Positions 16,601 through 25,162 of a stretch of 64,000 nt of DNA are shown here, piece after piece. The stretch spans positions 1 to 64,000 of the forward strand of contig CAMBDA010000009.1 of assembly GCA_945865175.1 (NCBI GenBank). The letters run 5' to 3'. The stretch is from an uncultured Prevotellaceae bacterium (GTDB lineage Bacteria; Bacteroidota; Bacteroidia; Bacteroidales; Bacteroidaceae). Each line of letters begins with the position of its first letter. Positions within the stretch are counted from its first letter, which is position 1. The notes beneath the pieces were generated by a model that was given only the letters and a program-made list of their open reading frames with translations, was not told the DNA's origin and made no database searches. The position numbers were made by a program, and so were the translations under genes.

Positions 16601-16749
16601 GCTTGCGTGGGCCGTTTTGCCCGCTTGATTTCGAAACCATTTTTCTTGAAGGCTGCCACATCGTTCTCGTATGTGGCATGCCTTTTGTCGTAGATGATGG
16701 TGACAGGGCCATGGCATTCTCTCAAGGCCTCCGCTCTTCGGTTGTGCAT
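16573..16749 (-). CDS. Possible small ORF, 58 residues
   Basis: An open frame on the minus strand (starts MHNRRAEALREC, contains GPVTIIYDKRHATYEND, ends RSSAASS) with protein-like composition, opposite the end of the frameshifted gene. An in-frame stop lies three codons upstream of the ATG. No promoter or family is recognised, so it may be chance. Confidence 0.25.
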   Translation of the reverse strand: MHNRRAEALRECHGPVTIIYDKRHATYENDVAAFKKNGFEIKRAKRPTQAHRSSAASS

Positions 16750-16852
16750 AGTCGGCTAACCGCGAAGCATCTGTTTGCTGAAATATTCTGACAGCAGGCA
16801 TCTTGCATTTCAACGCTTCAGTCCTTTGCAGGCAGGGGCTGGAGCGGCAAGG

Positions 16853-16882
16853 CGTTCCGCGTTCCGCGTTCCCTGCGGAACG
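16853..16882. repeat. Heptad repeat GTTCCGC with inverted copy
   Basis: GTTCCGC occurs twice and then as GTTCC (16854-16872), followed after CTG by the inverted unit CGGAACG. The same heptad recurs at 17107-17127 and 17265-17278. Bases 16601-16852 hold only the doubtful 58-residue ORF. Confidence 0.7.
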
Positions 16883-17021
16883 TTTCTGATTGATTGTCCC
16901 CGAAACGAATGTTTTCAGTGCCTGCCTGTTTGTGCCTCTTGTCCCCTTCTTTCTGGCCAGAAAGTAGGCCTGGAGAGGGCGAAATGAGTAAAAATGGCCC
17001 TAAATCCTGGCAAAATCTATG

Positions 17022-17072
17022 CTAATTAATATTGAATATATATATACTATTATTATTAATATATATATAATA
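17022..17072. other. AT-rich low-complexity tract
   Basis: About 50 bases made almost entirely of A and T (runs of TATATA, TATTATTATTAA) inside DNA that is otherwise G+C-rich. It contains no ORF and no TAnnTTTG element. Confidence 0.6.
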
Positions 17073-17106
17073 CGGTTTGGTCGAAAATTCGCGCAAGGGC
17101 ACTAAG

Positions 17107-17127
17107 GCGGAACGCGGGACGCGGAAC
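17107..17127. repeat. Three tandem GCGGAAC heptads
   Basis: GCGGAAC, GCGGGAC and GCGGAAC directly in tandem; the reverse complement of the unit at 16853 and 17265. Confidence 0.7.
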
Positions 17128-17170
17128 GCTTGAGGCGAAAAAAAGGCGTATTGGAGTGCTCTAAAAGGCC

Positions 17171-17236
17171 GTTTTTGCTACCCAACTGGAGAAAAATTGC
17201 TACCCAGTTGGCTAGCAAAAACTCTCCAACTGGGTA
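17171..17236. repeat. Overlapping, mutually exclusive hairpins
   Basis: The 20-base arm 17171-17190 pairs with 17203-17222 (one mismatch plus the outermost base), and the 11-base arm 17201-17211 (TACCCAGTTGG) pairs perfectly with 17226-17236. The arms overlap, so only one of the two hairpins can form at a time. Confidence 0.7.
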
Positions 17237-17264
17237 TTTTCAGGTCCAAAATTGAAGAAAAAAC

Positions 17265-17278
17265 GTTCCGCGTTCCGT
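17265..17278. repeat. Two GTTCCGC-type heptads
   Basis: GTTCCGC followed by GTTCCGT, the third occurrence of this heptad in 430 bases. Confidence 0.6.
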
Positions 17279-17279
17279 G

Positions 17280-17333
17280 TGGTACACTTTCGCACCTGCA
17301 TACGTGTGCAGCGTGAAAAACCCTTGTGTACCA
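17280..17333. repeat. Long imperfect hairpin
   Basis: A perfect 8-bp outer stem (TGGTACAC at 17280-17287 with GTGTACCA at 17326-17333) encloses a second imperfect stem (CTGCA...TGCAG). It lies about 190 bases upstream of the GH51 gene. The rest of the stretch to 17522 shows no canonical promoter. Confidence 0.5.
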
Positions 17334-17522
17334 GACTGGGATGATATGTATTCTTTCGGAAAACACTTGAACCATTAAGAAAAATATGATTACACTGTGT
17401 CGCAGGAATTCCGACTTTTTTGAGGCATAATCATGCACTTCTTCCTCCAATTATTTGCGGGTTTTCCCGATTTTCAGTAATTTTACACCCAAAATATATG
17501 TAATTTCACTAAAAGCAGCCTT

Positions 17523-19520
17523 ATGAAACGACCGTTTTTGATGATGTTGCTGTGGATGGCCGGAACCATCGGTATGACTGCAGCACAGGAGAATGTGATA
17601 ACCGTTCAGACCGCACGGAAGGGAGCACCCATATCTGCCACCATGTATGGCATCTTCTATGAGGATATCAATTTTGCCGCCGACGGAGGCATGTATGCCG
17701 AGATGGTGAAGAACCGCTCGTTCGAGTATACGCCCGATGCCCTAATGGGATGGAACACCCTGGGCAGGCTGGAGGTGAGGAATGATGGCCCCTTTGCCCG
17801 TAATCCCAAGTATGTGCGTCTCAGTGCCTCAGGGCATGTGGAACAGCTGACGGGCCTGGAGAACGAGGGTTTTTTCGGCATCGGTGTGAAGGAGGGTGAG
17901 GACTACAGATTCAGCGTGTGGGCACGCATTCCCGAAGGCAAGCCACAGGTGCTGAAGGTGCAGCTGGTCAACCCATCTACCATGGAGGAACACCAGCAGT
18001 TTGCCGAGGCCAGGATAAAGGTGGAGGGCAGCGAATGGAAACAGTATGAAACCGTAATCAGGAGCCCCAGGACCCTGGGCAAGGCACGGCTGCGTGTGTT
18101 GCTGTACGACGAGAACGGACGCACGGGTACGGGGGTGTGTGATGTGGAGCATGTGAGCCTTTTCCCCGTGAAGACGTGGAAGGGCCACAGGAACGGTCTG
18201 CGCAGTGACATTGTACAGGCCTTGTACGACATGCGTCCCGGTGTGTTCCGCTTCCCGGGCGGATGTATCGTGGAGGGTGCCACGCTCGACACCCGTTATG
18301 ACTGGAAGAAGACGTTGGGACCCGTAGAAAACCGTCCCACCAACATCAACCGCTGGCGCGACTGCTTCCCCCAGCGTTGTTTCCCCGACTATTTCCAGAG
18401 CTATGGCATGGGATTCTACGAGCTGTTCCAGCTGAGTGAGGAGATTGGTGCCGAGCCATTGCCTGTGCTGAATGTGGGCATGGCCTGCCAATACCAGAAC
18501 TGGGAGCAGGAGGGGGCGCACGTGCCCGCTAATGCAGCGGCTTTGGACCCTTATATCCAGGACTGCCTGGACCTTATCGAGTTTGCCAACGGGCCGGCCG
18601 ATTCCCAGTGGGGTAAAGTGCGTGCCGAGATGGGGCATCCCGAACCTTTCCACCTCAAGTATATCGCTGTGGGCAACGAGCAGTGGGGCCGGTTCTACTT
18701 CGACCGTCTGAAGTTCTTTGTGGAGAAGATTCGTGCGGCCTACCCCGAGATAAAAATTGTGGGCTCCAGTGGCCCTGGCCCTGACGGGAAGGACTTTGAG
18801 GACGGATGGAAGGCGATGACCGACCTGGGAGCCGATCTCGTGGACGAACATTTCTACCGCCCCATCCAGTGGTTCCTCGACAACGTGAACCGCTATGACA
18901 ACTACGACCGCAAGGGACCGAAGGTGTTTGCCGGAGAGTATGCCTGTCACGACAACGGCCGCAAGTGGAACCATGCAGGAGCCAGCATCTACGAAGCCGC
19001 CTTTATGACCAATCTGGAGCGCAATGCCGACATTGTGGAGATGGCCACATATGCTCCCCTGCTGGCACATGTGGAGGGATGGCAGTGGCGTCCGGACATG
19101 ATATGGTACGACAACCTGCGCATGTTCAAGACCAGCAGCTACCATGTACAGGCCATGTATGCCTGCAACCGGGGTACGCATGTGCTGCCCTGCAGCCAGT
19201 CGGAAGTGGCGCCCAAGGGCAAGGACGGCGTGTTCAGCAGTGCCGTGTGGGACGAGCAGGCCAAGGAATATGTGGTGAAGGTCGTCAACACTACGGCTGA
19301 CCCGCAGCCTGTGTGCCTGCGCCTGGAAGGCTGCAAGAAGCTGGGGGCCGTCCACACCATCACGCTCGACTGCAGCACCTTTGAGGGCGAGAATACCCTC
19401 GATAACCCCAATCTCATAGAGCCTCGCCACAATTTCCTTGCCTCTGAGGGCAATGAGGTGGCCGACATTGTGGGCGGAAAACAATTTGTCATTTATCGCA
19501 TTGGAAAAGCATCGAAATGA
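17523..19520 (+). CDS. GH51 alpha-L-arabinofuranosidase
   Basis: A 665-residue exported enzyme that removes terminal alpha-L-arabinofuranose from arabinan or arabinoxylan. Signal peptide at 1-22 (cleaved near MTAAQ). Residues 40-110 start the family fold (MYGIFYEDINFAADGGMYAE). About 110-220 is an inserted carbohydrate-binding-like jelly roll (GVKEGEDYRFSVWARI), and the catalytic barrel follows (FRFPGGCIVEG, 243-252). The acid/base is E386 in YIAVGNEQWG and the nucleophile E472 in VFAGEYACHD. A C-terminal beta domain ends RIGKASK, with no type IX sorting domain. Its stop overlaps the metF start by 4 bases (ATGA). Confidence 0.95.
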   Translation: MKRPFLMMLLWMAGTIGMTAAQENVITVQTARKGAPISATMYGIFYEDINFAADGGMYAEMVKNRSFEYTPDALMGWNTLGRLEVRNDGPFARNPKYVRLSASGHVEQLTGLENEGFFGIGVKEGEDYRFSVWARIPEGKPQVLKVQLVNPSTMEEHQQFAEARIKVEGSEWKQYETVIRSPRTLGKARLRVLLYDENGRTGTGVCDVEHVSLFPVKTWKGHRNGLRSDIVQALYDMRPGVFRFPGGCIVEGATLDTRYDWKKTLGPVENRPTNINRWRDCFPQRCFPDYFQSYGMGFYELFQLSEEIGAEPLPVLNVGMACQYQNWEQEGAHVPANAAALDPYIQDCLDLIEFANGPADSQWGKVRAEMGHPEPFHLKYIAVGNEQWGRFYFDRLKFFVEKIRAAYPEIKIVGSSGPGPDGKDFEDGWKAMTDLGADLVDEHFYRPIQWFLDNVNRYDNYDRKGPKVFAGEYACHDNGRKWNHAGASIYEAAFMTNLERNADIVEMATYAPLLAHVEGWQWRPDMIWYDNLRMFKTSSYHVQAMYACNRGTHVLPCSQSEVAPKGKDGVFSSAVWDEQAKEYVVKVVNTTADPQPVCLRLEGCKKLGAVHTITLDCSTFEGENTLDNPNLIEPRHNFLASEGNEVADIVGGKQFVIYRIGKASK

Positions 19521-20470
19521 AAATAACGGATATTATCAAGAGCGCCCAGCGGACGGCCTTCTCCTTTGAGGTGCTTCCGCCCATCAAGGGCAACGGCACG
19601 GCCGCACTGTTCAATACCATCGACCGGCTCCGGGAGTTCAACCCCTCCTATATCAACATCACCACCCATCGCAGCGAGTATGTGTACCGCGAACTGGGGG
19701 GTGGACTGGTGCAACGGCAACGTGTGCGTCGGCGTCCGGGAACGATTGCCATTGCAGCGTCGTTACAGAACAAGTACGACATCCCTGTGGTGCCCCATAT
19801 CGTGTGCAGCGGCAACAACCGTGAGGACCTGGAATACATGCTGCTCGACCTCCAGTTCCTGGGCATAAGCGACCTGCTGGTGCTCAGGGGAGACAAGGCG
19901 CGCGAGGACGCTTCCTTCAAGGCCACCGACGATGGACCTGTGCATGCCACAGAGCTTATAGAGCAAATCAACCGCTTCAACGAAGGCTTTTTTGCCGACG
20001 GCACTCCCATCAAGGTGCCTGGCGTGCCCTTTTCCTACGGTGTGGCCTGCTATCCCGAGAAACACGAGGAGGCCGCCAACATGGAGAGCGACCTGGAAGT
20101 GCTTGTGAACAAGGTGAAGATGGGAGCCGATTATGCCGTCACGCAGCTGTTCTACGACAATGCCAAGTATTTCCGATTTGTGGAACGCGTGCGTGAGGCT
20201 GGCATCCAGGTGCCCATTATCCCTGGCATCAAGCCCCTGTCCAAGTTGAGCCAGCTGCAGATGGTGCCCAAGACCTTCCATTGCGACCTTCCGGATGCGC
20301 TCTACAGGGAACTGGTCAAGTGCAAGACCGATGATGAGGTGCGCCAGGTGGGCATTGAATGGGCCGTGGCACAGTGCCGTGAACTGATACAGCACGGCGT
20401 GCCCAGCCTTCATTTCTACACCATCAGTGCAGTGGACAGCATCTGTGCCATTGCCGGCCAAATCTATTGA
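19517..20470 (+). CDS. metF: Methylenetetrahydrofolate reductase
   Basis: A 317-residue flavoprotein that reduces 5,10-methylene-THF to 5-methyl-THF for methionine synthesis. The start is typical (MKITDIIKSAQRTAFSFEVLPP), with the catalytic glutamate in FSFEVLPP. Further family segments: INITTHRSEYVYRE, RRRPGTIAIAASLQ, VVPHIVCSGNN, DLLVLRGD, VACYPEKHEEA and AVTQLFYDN. Full length. The ATG overlaps the stop of the GH51 gene by 4 bases and the next gene, holB, starts 6 bases downstream. Confidence 0.96.
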   Translation: MKITDIIKSAQRTAFSFEVLPPIKGNGTAALFNTIDRLREFNPSYINITTHRSEYVYRELGGGLVQRQRVRRRPGTIAIAASLQNKYDIPVVPHIVCSGNNREDLEYMLLDLQFLGISDLLVLRGDKAREDASFKATDDGPVHATELIEQINRFNEGFFADGTPIKVPGVPFSYGVACYPEKHEEAANMESDLEVLVNKVKMGADYAVTQLFYDNAKYFRFVERVREAGIQVPIIPGIKPLSKLSQLQMVPKTFHCDLPDALYRELVKCKTDDEVRQVGIEWAVAQCRELIQHGVPSLHFYTISAVDSICAIAGQIY

Positions 20471-20476
20471 TGTGCG

Positions 20477-21601
20477 ATGAGGTTCTCCCAGGTCGTAGGA
20501 CAGGATAGGGTAAAGGCCCACCTCTTGCAGATGGTGCAGGGAGGCCAGTTGCCTCATGCGCTCATGTTCTGTGGGCCCAAAGGAGCCGGGAAAATGGCAT
20601 TGGCTCTGGCCTATGCACGCTACCTGCTGTGCAAGTCGCCATCTGACGGAGATGCCTGTGGCACCTGTAGCAGTTGCCGCATGCTGGATGCGTATTCCCA
20701 TCCGGACCTCCATTTCTCGTTCCCTGTCTACAAGCGCAAGAGCACCGACCATCCTGTGTCGGACGACTTTATGCCCCAGTGGCGTGAACTGCTGGCCCAG
20801 GGGCCCTATTTCGACATGGAAGCCTGGCTGGCTGCCTGCAAGGCCGACAACCAGCAGCTGGTCCACTACGTGTACGAGAGCGATGCCCTTCGCTCCAAAC
20901 TCATGCTCAAGTCCAACCAGGGCGGGCGCAAGGTGGTGGTGATGTGGCTTCCCGAGCGGATGATGGTGGAGATGGCCAACAAACTGCTCAAGCTCATTGA
21001 AGAACCCCCTCCACACACCCATTTCCTGCTCGTGACCGAGGACCTGGACAAGGTGCTGGAAACCATCCGCAGCCGTACGCAACTCATAATGGTGCCTTCG
21101 CTATCGGAGGAGGACATTGCCAGTTCGCTGGAACGGGAAAGGGCGGTTCCTGCCGATGCGGCCAGGCACACGGCGCATGTGGCACAGGGCAGCTATACGG
21201 AGGCCCTGAAACGGCTGATGGCGGGCAATGAGGAATCTGCCTTCTTCGACTCTTTCGTGCAGTTGATGCGCATGTGCTACAAGCGCGATGTCCGGCAGAT
21301 GCACCGCTGGTCGGGCACACATGCCGAGATGGGGCGCGAGCGGCAAAAACGCCTGCTCGACTATTTCCAGCGGCTGATACGTGAAAACTTCGTGTACAAT
21401 TTCCGACATGGGGAAATCAACTACATGTCGGAGGATGAACAGCAGTTCGGCCGCAATTTTGCGCGTTTCATCAACGAAAGGAATGTGGTGGGCATCATGG
21501 AGGAGGTGGCCCTGGCACAGCGAGACATAGAACAGAATGTCAATCCGCGCATGGTCTTCTTCGACTTTGCGCTCAAGATGACAGTATTATTAATAAGATA
21601 G
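20477..21601 (+). CDS. holB: DNA polymerase III, delta' subunit
   Basis: A 374-residue clamp-loader AAA+ protein. N-terminus FSQVVGQDRVKAHLLQMV, P-loop-like GPKGAGKMAL (the family's usual S/T after GK is M here, and delta' does not need ATP hydrolysis), a zinc-binding cysteine cluster at about 61-68 (CGTCSSC), then LLKLIEEPPPHTHFLLVTED and the SRTQLI segment corresponding to the sensor region (IRSRTQ). The C-terminal half is the helical collar domain, more divergent. Cotranscribed with metF and the PSP1 gene, 19 bases downstream. Confidence 0.92.
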   Translation: MRFSQVVGQDRVKAHLLQMVQGGQLPHALMFCGPKGAGKMALALAYARYLLCKSPSDGDACGTCSSCRMLDAYSHPDLHFSFPVYKRKSTDHPVSDDFMPQWRELLAQGPYFDMEAWLAACKADNQQLVHYVYESDALRSKLMLKSNQGGRKVVVMWLPERMMVEMANKLLKLIEEPPPHTHFLLVTEDLDKVLETIRSRTQLIMVPSLSEEDIASSLERERAVPADAARHTAHVAQGSYTEALKRLMAGNEESAFFDSFVQLMRMCYKRDVRQMHRWSGTHAEMGRERQKRLLDYFQRLIRENFVYNFRHGEINYMSEDEQQFGRNFARFINERNVVGIMEEVALAQRDIEQNVNPRMVFFDFALKMTVLLIR

Positions 21602-21620
21602 CGTCTACAAGAGAAAGAAT

Positions 21621-22871
21621 ATGGATTTGAAATACGAGAACGGCGGTTGCGACCGCGGATTGTGCAGCAGAGGGTGCCATACGGGCCATTACTGCCAACT
21701 CAATACCTACGACTACCTGGCAGACATACCAGGCAACGATGAGACAAGCGACCTGGTGGAGGTGCAGTTCAAGAACACCCGGAAAGGCTATTATCACAAT
21801 ATCAACCGCCTGCCTCTGGAGAAGGGTGACATCGTGGCTGTAGAGGCCAATCCGGGACATGACATCGGGACGGTGACGCTTACAGGCAAACTGGCTGCCT
21901 TGCAGATGAAGCGGGCCAACCTGAAGCCGCGCGACGAGATTCGCAACATCTACCGGAAGGTGAAGCCGCTGGACATGGAAAAATATGCCGAGGCCAAGGC
22001 GCGCGAACACGATACCATGATACGGAGCCGCCAGATAGCACAGGACCTGGGACTACAGATGAAAATCGGTGATGTGGAGTATCAGGGTGATGGCAACAAG
22101 GCCATCTTCTACTATATCGCAGACGGACGTGTGGATTTCCGCCAGCTTATCAAGGTGCTGGCCGAAGCCTTCCGCGTGCGTATTGAGATGAAGCAGATTG
22201 GTGCCCGTCAGGAGGCTGGCCGTATTGGAGGATTCGGGCCTTGCGGCAGGGAACTGTGCTGTGCCACCTGGATGAAGAACTTTGTGAGTGTGAATACGGG
22301 AGCTGCACGCTTCCAGGACTTGAGCCTGAACCCTCAGAAACTGGCTGGACAGTGTGCCAAACTCAAGTGCTGTCTCAACTATGAGGTGGACCAGTATCTG
22401 GAGGCTTCCAAGGCATTGCCTGGACGTGATGTGTCGCTGCAGACCACCGATGGGGAATATTTCCTCTTCAAGAGTGACATACTTACGGGGATGGTGACCT
22501 ACAGCACCGACAAACGCATGGCTGCCAATCTGGTGACTATCCCGGCCAGCAGGGCCAAGGAGGTGATAGAGTTGAACCGTAATGGGGAGAAGCCCGACCA
22601 ATTGCTGGAAGGCACGAACCACGAACACAAGCACAAGCCTATCGACCTGGCCACTCAGGAGGATGTAAGCCGCTTTGATAAAAAGAAGAAAAAGAAGAAG
22701 AAAAAGGCAAATGCAGAGGCCGCCGCCGACAAACCGGAGCCAAACATACAGGAATCCGCTCAGGAGCCCACGGCTGCTGACAAGCCGAAGGCTCGAAAGA
22801 ACGGCAACCGCAACAAGCAGGGAAAACCCCGCAAACCCAAACCTTCTGCTGATGTGCCGCCGCAGGAGTAA
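21621..22871 (+). CDS. PSP1-domain protein (RicT-like)
   Basis: A 416-residue protein with a cysteine-rich start (GGCDRGLCSRGCH) and a PSP1 domain at about 40-270 containing VEVQFKNTRKGYY, the RQEAGRIGGFGPCGRELCC core and KLKCCLNYEVDQY. The CC and CAKLKCC motifs are the family's conserved cysteines, which can hold an iron-sulfur cluster in RicT complexes. The C-terminus (about 345-416) is a low-complexity basic tail with a run of nine lysines, then Ala/Lys/Pro-rich sequence. In Bacillus RicT modulates RNase Y; in Bacteroidetes the gene is usually just before gldH, as here. Its last 20 bases overlap gldH. Confidence 0.88.
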   Translation: MDLKYENGGCDRGLCSRGCHTGHYCQLNTYDYLADIPGNDETSDLVEVQFKNTRKGYYHNINRLPLEKGDIVAVEANPGHDIGTVTLTGKLAALQMKRANLKPRDEIRNIYRKVKPLDMEKYAEAKAREHDTMIRSRQIAQDLGLQMKIGDVEYQGDGNKAIFYYIADGRVDFRQLIKVLAEAFRVRIEMKQIGARQEAGRIGGFGPCGRELCCATWMKNFVSVNTGAARFQDLSLNPQKLAGQCAKLKCCLNYEVDQYLEASKALPGRDVSLQTTDGEYFLFKSDILTGMVTYSTDKRMAANLVTIPASRAKEVIELNRNGEKPDQLLEGTNHEHKHKPIDLATQEDVSRFDKKKKKKKKKANAEAAADKPEPNIQESAQEPTAADKPKARKNGNRNKQGKPRKPKPSADVPPQE

Positions 22872-23322
22872 ATTGTGGCCGCTCCTGTGCCTGCTGGTTG
22901 TGGGCGCGGGATGTGACCATGGGAGGGTGTATCATTCGTATCAGCCGATAGGGGAGGATGGATGGGACCGCAGGGACACCTTTGTGTTCCAACTTCCCTG
23001 TATGCCGGACAGCACGGGGCGCATTGACTTGTCGTTGTGCCTCCGGGTCTGTCCCCAGCCCCTGTGGCGGCATCTGGCGGTGGGAGTGGAATATCACCTG
23101 ACCAGCCCAGATACTTTGTACCGCGACACATTTCTGGTGGCGTTGTCCGATTCGGCGGGACTCAATCCTAAAGCCTGCAGTTCGCTGTTGCAGTACAGTC
23201 ATCCGATGGCCTCATTTGAGGCTGGGCGTTTGCAGGGAGCCACCCTGCGTGTGTTTCATCTGATGCGGCGTGAAACACTCCGGAGGGTGACGGATGTGGG
23301 GATTAGAGCCGAGCAGCGATAG
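22852..23322 (+). CDS. gldH: Gliding motility lipoprotein GldH
   Basis: A 156-residue lipoprotein. The signal MCRRRSKLWPLLCLLVVGAGC ends in the likely lipidated cysteine (about residue 21). The mature part YHSYQPIGEDGWDRRDTFVF with DTLYRDTF is the GldH pattern. It is required for gliding and chitin use in Flavobacterium; in non-gliding Bacteroidales its role is unclear but it accompanies type IX secretion. The ATG at 22852 overlaps the PSP1 gene by 20 bases in another frame. The convergent S41 peptidase gene ends 15 bases downstream. Confidence 0.85.
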   Translation: MCRRRSKLWPLLCLLVVGAGCDHGRVYHSYQPIGEDGWDRRDTFVFQLPCMPDSTGRIDLSLCLRVCPQPLWRHLAVGVEYHLTSPDTLYRDTFLVALSDSAGLNPKACSSLLQYSHPMASFEAGRLQGATLRVFHLMRRETLRRVTDVGIRAEQR

Positions 23323-23337
23323 CCTTTCCCAGCGGCC

Positions 23338-24342
23338 TCACTTGTGTAAGAACTGGCGGGCTGCTTCGATGAGCGTGTCTATGCCCTTTGCCTGGTCGGA
23401 AGGGTCGAGCGAGCAGGGGACATCGGGCTGTATGCCGAACTCAATCTGCTGGTAGTTGCGGTCCAGCGTGGGGCTGGCGCTGAAACGAACCGACCACCCA
23501 ATGGGCAGTTCGCTGCTCATCGGCAGACCGCCTCCTCCCCCTGTCTGGTCGCCCAGCGTGGTGACAAGGGGACAGCATTTCATATTCCGCACAAACACAT
23601 TGGCTGCACTGTAACACTCACGGTTGGTGAGCACTACCACCCGTTTCTGCCAGCGTATGCCTTCGGCGGGATTGAGGTATTCTGCACGTGGGCTGCTGAA
23701 GGCATCGTGAGCCGCACCTGTCTTGTGCTGCATGTAGCCCACCAGGGTGCGTTCGTTGGTGAAATGGCTGGCCAGGCGCTCTGCATAGGTGAGCAGGCCG
23801 CCCCCGTTCCCCCTGATGTCCAGGATGAGGCCGTCGCAGGCGCGCAGGTAGTAGAGCATGTCGCTGATGTTCCCCTCGCCTATGCCGCTGGAGAAACTGT
23901 TGTATGCCACGTAGCCGATGTTGTCTTCGAGTATGCGGTAGTAGAGCCCTGCACCAATCTTGTAGTCGGTGCCCAAATATTTGTCTTGCAGGTTCTCGTC
24001 GAAATTGCGGGGATAATCCTCGTGCCAGCTCCAGTAGCGACCCACATCAGCACTGTAATAGAGGTTGACATGGCCGTCGCGCAGTTCGGACAGCATGTCG
24101 CAGAGCACTTCGAAAAGCTGGGCGCGTGTCATGTGGGGAGTGAGCCGGGCTGCATAGCGGTCGTGCACCTCGTTCCAGTCGAGCCCGGTCTCCTGGGCTT
24201 TGTAGTCGAAGAAACAGTACTGGCGGTCGATGATTTGCCATAGTGCTTCGAAATTGGCTGTCGGCGTGGCGTCATATTCCAGGCCATGCTGGCAGGCAGA
24301 GAAGGTCAGGAGCGTCAGGAGGGAGATAAGAAATTGTTTCAT
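23338..24342 (-). CDS. S41-family peptidase lipoprotein
   Basis: A 334-residue lipoprotein (MKQFLISLLTLLTFSAC, cysteine 17) with the S41 (tail-specific protease/CTPase) catalytic core: GLILDIRGNGGGLLTYAERLAS and VVVLTNRECYSAANVFVRNMK, where the serine in CYSAA is the nucleophile, followed by the GGGGGLPMSSELPIG loop. No PDZ domain is apparent; the N-terminal part (FEALWQIIDRQYCFFDYKA) is the Bacteroidetes-type helical cap. Its start overlaps the DUF3316 gene stop by 4 bases (ATGA). Confidence 0.88.
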   Translation of the reverse strand: MKQFLISLLTLLTFSACQHGLEYDATPTANFEALWQIIDRQYCFFDYKAQETGLDWNEVHDRYAARLTPHMTRAQLFEVLCDMLSELRDGHVNLYYSADVGRYWSWHEDYPRNFDENLQDKYLGTDYKIGAGLYYRILEDNIGYVAYNSFSSGIGEGNISDMLYYLRACDGLILDIRGNGGGLLTYAERLASHFTNERTLVGYMQHKTGAAHDAFSSPRAEYLNPAEGIRWQKRVVVLTNRECYSAANVFVRNMKCCPLVTTLGDQTGGGGGLPMSSELPIGWSVRFSASPTLDRNYQQIEFGIQPDVPCSLDPSDQAKGIDTLIEAARQFLHK

Positions 24343-25160
24343 AGAATGGTCTTGCTAGCGTTGGGGGATGAGGGCGTGATGACGCTGAAGTGCTTCACCA
24401 CCCCGATGAGGAAATTGCGGCTGGTCTCGCGCACCCGGATATGGCACACATGGCTTTGGCGGGTGTCGTTCTGATAGCCCAGCCTGAGTGTGAGGCGGGG
24501 AAAGTGGCAGTCGACTGTAAGCAGCTGGCAAAGGCTGAGTGCATTGCCGGGATGGGTGAGGAAGACGTGGTCGGCCCATTTCCCTTCGCCTATCTCATAG
24601 TAGCTTTCGCCAAAGCGTGGGCTGAACATGCCGCCCATCACAGGCAGGTCGGCCTGGTAGCGGATGCGAAACAGCCGGCAGCGGATGCGGAGGTCATAGA
24701 GGGCGGCCACCGATGCAGACAGGTCCATGGCACATCGTGCCTGCGCCGGATTGTTGCCGTTGCGGGTATTGTAGAGAAAACCCACCCTTGCCCCCAGCAA
24801 TCCGCCGGCCATCAGGCGCAGGCGGGGCAGGGGTGTCCAGTGGTAGTGCCAGCCTCCGTTCCATGCGATGTGCCCCCCATAGGCCTCTGCGTTGCCCGCA
24901 GGATTCTCGGTATAGGCAAAACCTGACTGCCAGCGTTGCTGGAAGGACAGGCGTGAGGCGGCATGATGGGTCATGCGCATGGACTCGTGTAAAAACGATA
25001 CGCAGGGTCCATGGTACTCCAGAGGTGAGAGGTAGGTGTCGTACTGCATGGAGCGCCCGACACCCAGCATGTTGGCATGCGAGAGGACGCGCTCGTGTTC
25101 CTGTGCCTGCATGGGTACCAGACCGACGAGGCAGAGGATGATGAGGATGAGGCTACGCAT
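24339..25160 (-). CDS. DUF3316 exported protein, probable outer-membrane barrel
   Basis: A 273-residue protein with signal peptide (MRSLILIILCLVGLVPMQAQ). The start of the mature protein (MLGVGRSMQYDTYLSPLEYHGP) is the DUF3316 signature as I remember it. Alternating hydrophobic residues and aromatic girdles (FQQRWQSGFAYTEN, LRLMAGGLLGARVGFLYN, FLIGVVKHFSVI) suggest about 10-12 beta strands. Function unknown. It lies 2 bases after parC and overlaps the S41 gene by 4 bases. Confidence 0.75.
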   Translation of the reverse strand: MRSLILIILCLVGLVPMQAQEHERVLSHANMLGVGRSMQYDTYLSPLEYHGPCVSFLHESMRMTHHAASRLSFQQRWQSGFAYTENPAGNAEAYGGHIAWNGGWHYHWTPLPRLRLMAGGLLGARVGFLYNTRNGNNPAQARCAMDLSASVAALYDLRIRCRLFRIRYQADLPVMGGMFSPRFGESYYEIGEGKWADHVFLTHPGNALSLCQLLTVDCHFPRLTLRLGYQNDTRQSHVCHIRVRETSRNFLIGVVKHFSVITPSSPNASKTIL

Positions 25161-25162
25161 GG

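Noticed and set aside
16346..16813. 155-residue minus ORF opposite the frameshifted gene
   Set aside because: Low-complexity, Arg/Ser/Gln-rich; the plus frames look more protein-like.
17178..17450. 90-residue minus ORF in the gene-poor region
   Set aside because: It runs through the hairpins and heptads with no promoter or domain, so it is probably chance.
17829..19484. 551-residue ORF opposite the GH51 gene
   Set aside because: Composition is rich in His, Val and Leu without domains, the usual antisense shadow of a high-G+C gene.
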